DNA from: Candidatus Anderseniibacteriota bacterium
Lineage (GTDB): Bacteria; Patescibacteriota; Andersenbacteria; UBA10190
Direction: 5' to 3'
DNA length: 6,681 nt
Assembly (NCBI GenBank): GCA_003229735.1
Contig: QIFI01000008.1
Location: 1 to 6,681, forward strand
The notes below the pieces were generated by a model. The model had not been told where the DNA came from, did no database searches, and saw only the letters and a list, made by a program, of their open reading frames with translations. Positions 5,757-6,681 of this stretch are shown one piece after another; position 1 is the first letter of the stretch; each line of letters opens with the position of its first letter. The translations under genes and the position numbers were made by a program.

Positions 5757-6080
5757 ATGCCAGAGAAGAGAACTTATGCCGATCGTGCTGAATATATGAA
5801 GAAAGCTGTGGCTAAAAGACGCAGGAAGATTAAGGCTATGGCAGTTCAGTATAAAGGTGGTATGTGCATGATATGTGGATACAGTAGGTGTGTAGCTGCT
5901 TTAGACTTTCACCATATTGATGAGTCGAAGAAAAAGTTTGGATTGGGACTGAGTGGATTGACTCGTTCATGGGATAGAGTGAAGGTAGAAGCTGATAAAT
6001 GCATACTTATTTGTGCCAATTGTCATAGAGAAGTACATGCTGGTATAACGCAGCTTCCACGAGAAATCGTGGTCGAATAA
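5757..6080 (+). CDS. Intron-encoded HNH homing endonuclease
   Basis: A 107-aa HNH-type nuclease, expected to cut intronless tRNA-Asn alleles and so spread the intron. The N-terminus (1-35) is very basic (KKAVAKRRRKIK), fitting DNA binding. The zinc-ribbon HNH fold shows CMIC (C37, C40), DFHHID (H52, H53) and CANCHREVH (C86, C89, H90, H94). No N-terminal interaction domain is present, so it is a minimal nuclease. Its reading frame lies wholly in the intron's P1 loop up to residue 97. From there the last codons also form the guide sequence (6050-6055), P2 (6057-6072) and the first base of P3 (6080). Codons are AT-rich (38% G+C in 5881-5940 by hand count), unlike dnaG. No Shine-Dalgarno; a competing out-of-frame ATG lies at 5753. 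A domesticated or maturase-like role is possible but nothing shows it. Confidence 0.9.
   Translation: MPEKRTYADRAEYMKKAVAKRRRKIKAMAVQYKGGMCMICGYSRCVAALDFHHIDESKKKFGLGLSGLTRSWDRVKVEADKCILICANCHREVHAGITQLPREIVVE
6050..6072 (+). other. Intron guide sequence (IGS) and P2 hairpin embedded in the HNH reading frame
   Basis: GCAGCT (6050-6055) pairs with the last six bases of the 5' exon. One base later, CCACGA-GAAA-TCGTGG (6057-6072) forms a perfect 6-bp hairpin with a GNRA loop. In frame, these same bases encode TQLPREIVV of the endonuclease. A possible P10 partner, TGGT (6041-6044), is complementary to ACCA of the 3' exon, but it is separated from the guide by 5 nt and is weak. Confidence 0.75.
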
Positions 6081-6344
6081 CTGGGTGAATTCGGGGAAGC
6101 CTTAACTGGTAATCCCGAGCCAAGTCGGAAAGGGTTTAAGTTTTCCGGAAGGTGTAGAGACTAGTAGGTGAGTCCCAACAATAATCCTACATAAGCGCCC
6201 AGTCGCCTAACGTCAATAATATTGGCGTGGCGAATGAGATAGTCCATGCCATTATGAAAATAATGGGTTACATGTAACCACTAGGTTGTCGGTTCGAATC
6301 CGACCCCGCGAGCTTATGAAAATTGTTCTGGTCAACCGGCCTCT

Positions 6345-6515
6345 ATGAGCTTTTTACAGTTTATTAGTTTTATTGCCGATGTAATCGCTATTTTAGGTAT
6401 CCCTTATGTTGGTTACAGGATGTCTATAAATAGCAAACAAAAAAACAGAGGTCCCGTTCAGAATATTGCCAATGTTGAAAACCTAAATGTCAATGACAGC
6501 TTTAAACAGAAATAG
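6345..6515 (+). CDS. Putative 56-aa small membrane protein
   Basis: This short frame begins with ATG 6345, 33 nt after the tRNA, and ends with TAG at 6513-6515. Residues 2-24 (FLQFISFIADVIAILGIPYV) are hydrophobic enough for one membrane helix. The rest (26-56) is polar and asparagine-rich, with VQNIANVENLNVND. I recognise no family. Support comes from the clean hydrophobic-then-polar layout and from the next gene starting one base after its stop, which suggests translational coupling. Against it are its small size and the absence of a Shine-Dalgarno. Codons are AT-rich like those of the next gene and unlike those of the block before the tRNA. Confidence 0.5.
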   Translation: MSFLQFISFIADVIAILGIPYVGYRMSINSKQKNRGPVQNIANVENLNVNDSFKQK

Positions 6516-6516
6516 T

Positions 6517-6681
6517 ATGTCAGAGGAAAAGCAAAAAAATAGTTTTGCTATTAGGGAAGGAACAGTATCTTTTTGGACTCGCTCCAACCAGGTTGATTTT
6601 TCTAATGAGAGTTATGTTCCTTTAGTCACATATAATTCGAGTGAAGGATCAATCTTCATCCTCAAGGATAGTGATCGAAAA
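6517..6681 (+). CDS. Partial protein, possibly concanavalin/LamG-like domain (3' end missing)
   Basis: Open frame from ATG 6517 to the window edge, 55 codons with no stop. The visible sequence has a short polar N-terminus (MSEEKQKNSF), then IREGTVSFWTR, followed by VDFSNESYVPLVTYN and GSIFILKDSDRK. A strand pattern of the type G-T-hydrophobic-S-F-W near the start, followed by a hydrophobic strand ending in a charged turn, is typical of LamG/concanavalin-like jelly-roll domains that bind carbohydrate. That reading is from memory of the fold and remains tentative with so little sequence. No signal peptide is seen. The start lies one base after the stop of the 56-aa frame, so the two probably share a transcript. 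Confidence 0.6.
   Translation, partial: MSEEKQKNSFAIREGTVSFWTRSNQVDFSNESYVPLVTYNSSEGSIFILKDSDRK

Larger units (their letters stand above)
5723..6274 (+). ncRNA. Group I intron (IC3-like) with HNH ORF in the P1 loop
   Basis: This is a self-splicing ribozyme of 552 nt. Pairings found by eye: P1, exon GGCTGT (5717-5722) with guide GCAGCT (6050-6055), with U-G at the splice site; P2 6057-6062/6067-6072, GAAA loop; P3 6080-6087/6196-6203 (8 bp); P4 6090-6095/6114-6119. A short P5 closes near 6099-6110, and P6a is CGGAAA/TTTCCG (6126-6131/6142-6147). P7 is GACTA/TAGTC (6159-6163/6240-6244), P8 is 6204-6207/6229-6232 plus an inner 8-bp stem, P9 is 6249-6255/6260-6266 with a GAAA loop, P9.0 is ATG/CAT (6246-6248/6271-6273), and terminal G is 6274. 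The core segments GAGCCAAG, GGAAGGTGTAGAGACTAG and ATAGTCC closely resemble the cyanobacterial tRNA-Leu and Azoarcus tRNA-Ile introns (known family, recalled). It differs from these in its insertion site, its ORF and an extra stem between P7 and P3. Confidence 0.92.
5689..6312 (+). tRNA. tRNA-Asn(GUU), split in the anticodon by a group I intron
   Basis: The exons are 5689-5722 (34 nt) and 6275-6312 (38 nt). Joined, they give a complete cloverleaf: acceptor TCGCGGG/CCCGCGA (7 bp, 5689-5695 with 6305-6311); T8 A9; D stem GCTC/GAGC with loop AATGGCA; anticodon stem AGTGG/CCACT. The anticodon loop is CTGT|TAA, variable loop AGGTT, T stem GTCGG/CCGAC with loop TTCGAAT, and discriminator G6312. CCA is not encoded. 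The spliced anticodon is GTT (Asn), and the G discriminator fits asparagine tRNAs. The intron sits between nucleotides 35 and 36, so no functional anticodon exists before splicing. The junction is fixed by the rules for group I introns: U at the end of the 5' exon, G as the last intron base, and pairing of the exon with the guide sequence. Confidence 0.93.

Noticed and set aside
5723..6274. Archaeal-type (bulge-helix-bulge) tRNA intron
   Set aside because: The insertion is 552 nt with a full group I core, and it is not at the usual 37/38 position; the flanking genes are bacterial.
6311..6355. Rho-independent terminator after the tRNA (AGCTTAT ... ATGAGCT then TTTTT)
   Set aside because: The 7-bp stem has one G-T pair, is AT-rich and encloses 27 nt, the T-run is short, and the right arm contains the start codon of the next frame.
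1..6681. CRISPR array, insertion sequence or replication origin
   Set aside because: No regularly spaced repeats of 25-40 nt, no transposase frame and no DnaA-box cluster were seen. The short repeats at 549-573, 4125-4156 and 5647-5682 are too small and irregular.

Overview
The window looks like a stretch of Candidate Phyla Radiation (Patescibacteria) chromosome. The reasons are the compact run of housekeeping genes, the almost complete lack of Shine-Dalgarno sequences, the lysine/arginine-rich sigma factor N-terminus, short low-complexity repeats in and between genes, and an interrupted tRNA. TGA is used as stop (MutM, DnaG), so the UGA-as-glycine code of some CPR lineages does not apply. 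The phylum-level assignment is an inference; no rRNA is present.

Positions 1-5060 (+ strand) hold the 3' end of mutM (formamidopyrimidine-DNA glycosylase), an M23 zinc metallopeptidase gene, dnaG (primase), rpoD (primary sigma factor) and a membrane-anchored cyclophilin-type peptidyl-prolyl isomerase. dnaG next to rpoD recalls the bacterial macromolecular-synthesis operon, here without rpsU. rpoD appears to have its own near-consensus promoter overlapping the dnaG stop codon.

Positions 5061-5688 hold one small two-helix membrane protein gene on the - strand. It is flanked by three copies of a REP-like hairpin element, two of them as an inverted pair.

Positions 5689-6312 form the most interesting part: a tRNA-Asn(GUU) gene split inside its anticodon by a 552-nt group I intron. 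The intron has a recognisable IC3-like core (P3-P9, GAAA tetraloops on P2 and P9) and carries an HNH endonuclease ORF in its P1 loop. The 3' end of that ORF also encodes the intron's internal guide sequence and its P2 hairpin, so protein and ribozyme share bases.

Positions 6313-6681 are AT-richer and lack the strong G-over-C bias seen upstream. They hold a 56-aa putative membrane peptide and, one base after its stop, the start of a protein resembling a concanavalin/LamG-like domain that runs off the window. The change of composition right after the tRNA suggests accessory DNA.
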